Below, in pieces: positions 62,841 through 64,000 of a DNA stretch of 64,000 bases. Position 1 is the first letter of the stretch. The number at the start of each line of letters is the position of its first letter. The notes under the pieces are model-generated. The model made no database searches and was not told the origin of the DNA. It saw nothing but the letters and a program-made list of their open reading frames with translations. This DNA comes from Leisingera sp. S132 (GTDB lineage Bacteria; Pseudomonadota; Alphaproteobacteria; Rhodobacterales; Rhodobacteraceae), in assembly GCF_025144465.1 (NCBI RefSeq), contig NZ_CP083553.1:206501-270500 (forward strand), given 5' to 3'. Both the position numbers and the translations under genes were made by a program.

Positions 62841-64000
62841 TCATACATGCGCCACCTCCATGCCGTGGGCGCCGCCCATCATCAGGCCGATCTCGTCCAC
62901 CGTCAGTCCTGCCGCTTCGCGCGGGGCGCTGAGGCGGCCTTCGTTCAGGGCGGCAAAGCTGTCGGAGATTTCCATCAGCTCATCCAGATCCTGGCTGATG
63001 CAGATCACCGCCGCGCCCTTGGCGGCGAGGTCCAGCAGCGACTGGCGGATGGCGGCGGCGGCGGCGGCATCGACGCCCCAGGTCGGCTGGTTCACCACCA
63101 GCACATCCGGGTCCTGCAGCACCTCGCGCCCGATCACGAATTTCTGCAGGTTGCCGCCGGACAATGAACGCGCTGCATTACCGGGACCGGGCGTGCGCAC
63201 GTCAAATGCCTTGATGATGCGCTCGGCAAAGTCCTTGGTCTTGCCCCAGTCGAGGAAGCCGTTCTTTTCCAGCCTCTCGCGCACAGATCCGGTGAGCATG
63301 GCGTTTTCGGTCAGGCTCATGTCCGGGGCGGCGGCGTGGCCGAGGCGTTCCTCCGGCGCGGCCAGCACACCAAGCTTGCGCCGGGCGGTGGGGCCCAGCT
63401 TGCCGATCGGCTGACCGTGCAGCTTCACCGCGTCGGGTTCGGTCAGGGTTTCGCCGGACAGCACGCCCAGCAGTTCATCCTGGCCGTTGCCGGCAACACC
63501 GCCGATGCCGAGGATCTCACCCTTGCGCACGGTCAGATGCACGTTCTTGAGCGCAGTGCCAAAGGCGGAGGGGGCAGGCACCGACAGGCCGGAGATGTCC
63601 ATTGCCACGGCGCCGAACTCGCGGCTGCCGCGTTCGGGGGTCTGCAGGGTGCTGCCGACCATCATTTCCGCCATGTCGCGGGCAGAGGTTTCAGAGGGAA
63701 TGCATTCGCCCACATTCTTGCCCAGCCGCAGGATGGAGGCGTGGTCGCAGAGGGTGCGGATTTCTTCCAGCTTGTGGGAAATATAGAGGATCGAGGTGCC
63801 CTCTGACTGCAGCTTCTGCAGGGTCTTGAACAGGATCTCCACTTCCTGCGGCGTCAGCACCGAGGTCGGCTCATCCATGATCAGGAGCTTGGGGTCCTGC
63901 AGCAGGCAGCGGATGATCTCAACCCGCTGTCGCTCCCCTGCCGACAGGTCGCCGACAGTGCGGTAGGGATCGAGCGGCAGGCCGTAGGTTTCCGACACCT
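62841..64000 (-). CDS. ABC importer ATPase (NupO family), 5' end beyond window
   Basis: 386 complete codons are visible and the gene continues past the right edge. The visible part has the end of nucleotide domain 1 (LSAGERQRVEIIR signature, LLIMDEPTSVLTP Walker B) and the whole domain 2 (GGVAGNGQDELL as a degenerate Walker A, LSGGNLQKFVIGRE signature). Two-domain layout as in RbsA/NupO. It lies 57 bases upstream of the first permease. Confidence 0.92.
   Translation of the reverse strand, partial: VSETYGLPLDPYRTVGDLSAGERQRVEIIRCLLQDPKLLIMDEPTSVLTPQEVEILFKTLQKLQSEGTSILYISHKLEEIRTLCDHASILRLGKNVGECIPSETSARDMAEMMVGSTLQTPERGSREFGAVAMDISGLSVPAPSAFGTALKNVHLTVRKGEILGIGGVAGNGQDELLGVLSGETLTEPDAVKLHGQPIGKLGPTARRKLGVLAAPEERLGHAAAPDMSLTENAMLTGSVRERLEKNGFLDWGKTKDFAERIIKAFDVRTPGPGNAARSLSGGNLQKFVIGREVLQDPDVLVVNQPTWGVDAAAAAAIRQSLLDLAAKGAAVICISQDLDELMEISDSFAALNEGRLSAPREAAGLTVDEIGLMMGGAHGMEVAHV

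Overview
The window is high-GC (my impression, not computed) alphaproteobacterial chromosome. It most likely comes from the marine Roseobacter group, near Leisingera or Phaeobacter. That placement is inferred from gene content (tmm, dmmDABC, tdm, gmaS-mgsABC, mgdABCD with THF-linked C1 genes) and from recognisable roseobacter protein families. I saw no tRNA, rRNA, CRISPR array or insertion sequence.

Layout. 1-5.2 kb: a DUF3095 protein cut by the window edge, an MFS carrier, asd, and an exported MuiA-family protein. 5.3-12.8 kb: a homoprotocatechuate (3,4-dihydroxyphenylacetate) meta-cleavage operon on the minus strand (hpaF-E-D, a PLP amino-acid decarboxylase, hpaG-H-I) with a divergent hpaR. 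13-18.2 kb: mgdABCD (N-methylglutamate dehydrogenase, SoxBDAG-like). 18.2-24.8 kb: a CMD-family protein, a GlxA-type regulator, tmm, a solute-binding-protein homologue without a visible signal peptide, a GntR/FCD regulator and an XRE-cupin regulator. 25-28.9 kb: dmmDABC on the minus strand. 29.4-35.5 kb: a divergent Amt transporter with a one-helix small protein, then mgsABC-gmaS. 35.8-39 kb: fhs, a chorismate-mutase-like gene, folD. 40-42.9 kb: tdm plus a truncated haemoglobin. 43.4-45.1 kb: two paralogous, apparently exported proteins of unknown function. 45.3-47.9 kb: a dimethylglycine-dehydrogenase-type flavoprotein. 48-54.5 kb: mixed genes (membrane pair, azoreductase, two LysR regulators, a frameshifted LytTR gene, an HD-domain gene and a remnant of a second copy of it). 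54.5-57.2 kb: DUF938, FAD oxidoreductase, aldo/keto reductase. 57.3-59 kb: HlyD-type efflux pair. 59-64 kb: VOC protein and a BMP-type nucleoside ABC importer running off the right edge.

How it works together. The 13-43 kb block holds essentially every enzyme from trimethylamine to the central C1 pool. Tmm makes TMAO, Tdm releases dimethylamine plus formaldehyde, and DmmABC releases methylamine plus formaldehyde. GmaS, MgsABC and MgdABCD then turn methylamine into ammonium, glutamate and methylene-THF, and FolD and Fhs process the THF-bound carbon. Amt could recapture ammonium or methylammonium. The TmoXWV TMAO importer is not in the window.

The strongest new observations are four: a two-site palindromic operator shared by tmm and dmmD at matching positions; loss of the SoxD zinc ligands in the delta subunit, which supports the Mgd assignment; the pair of exported paralogues with an identical C-terminal Cys motif; and the coupling of tdm to a truncated haemoglobin.
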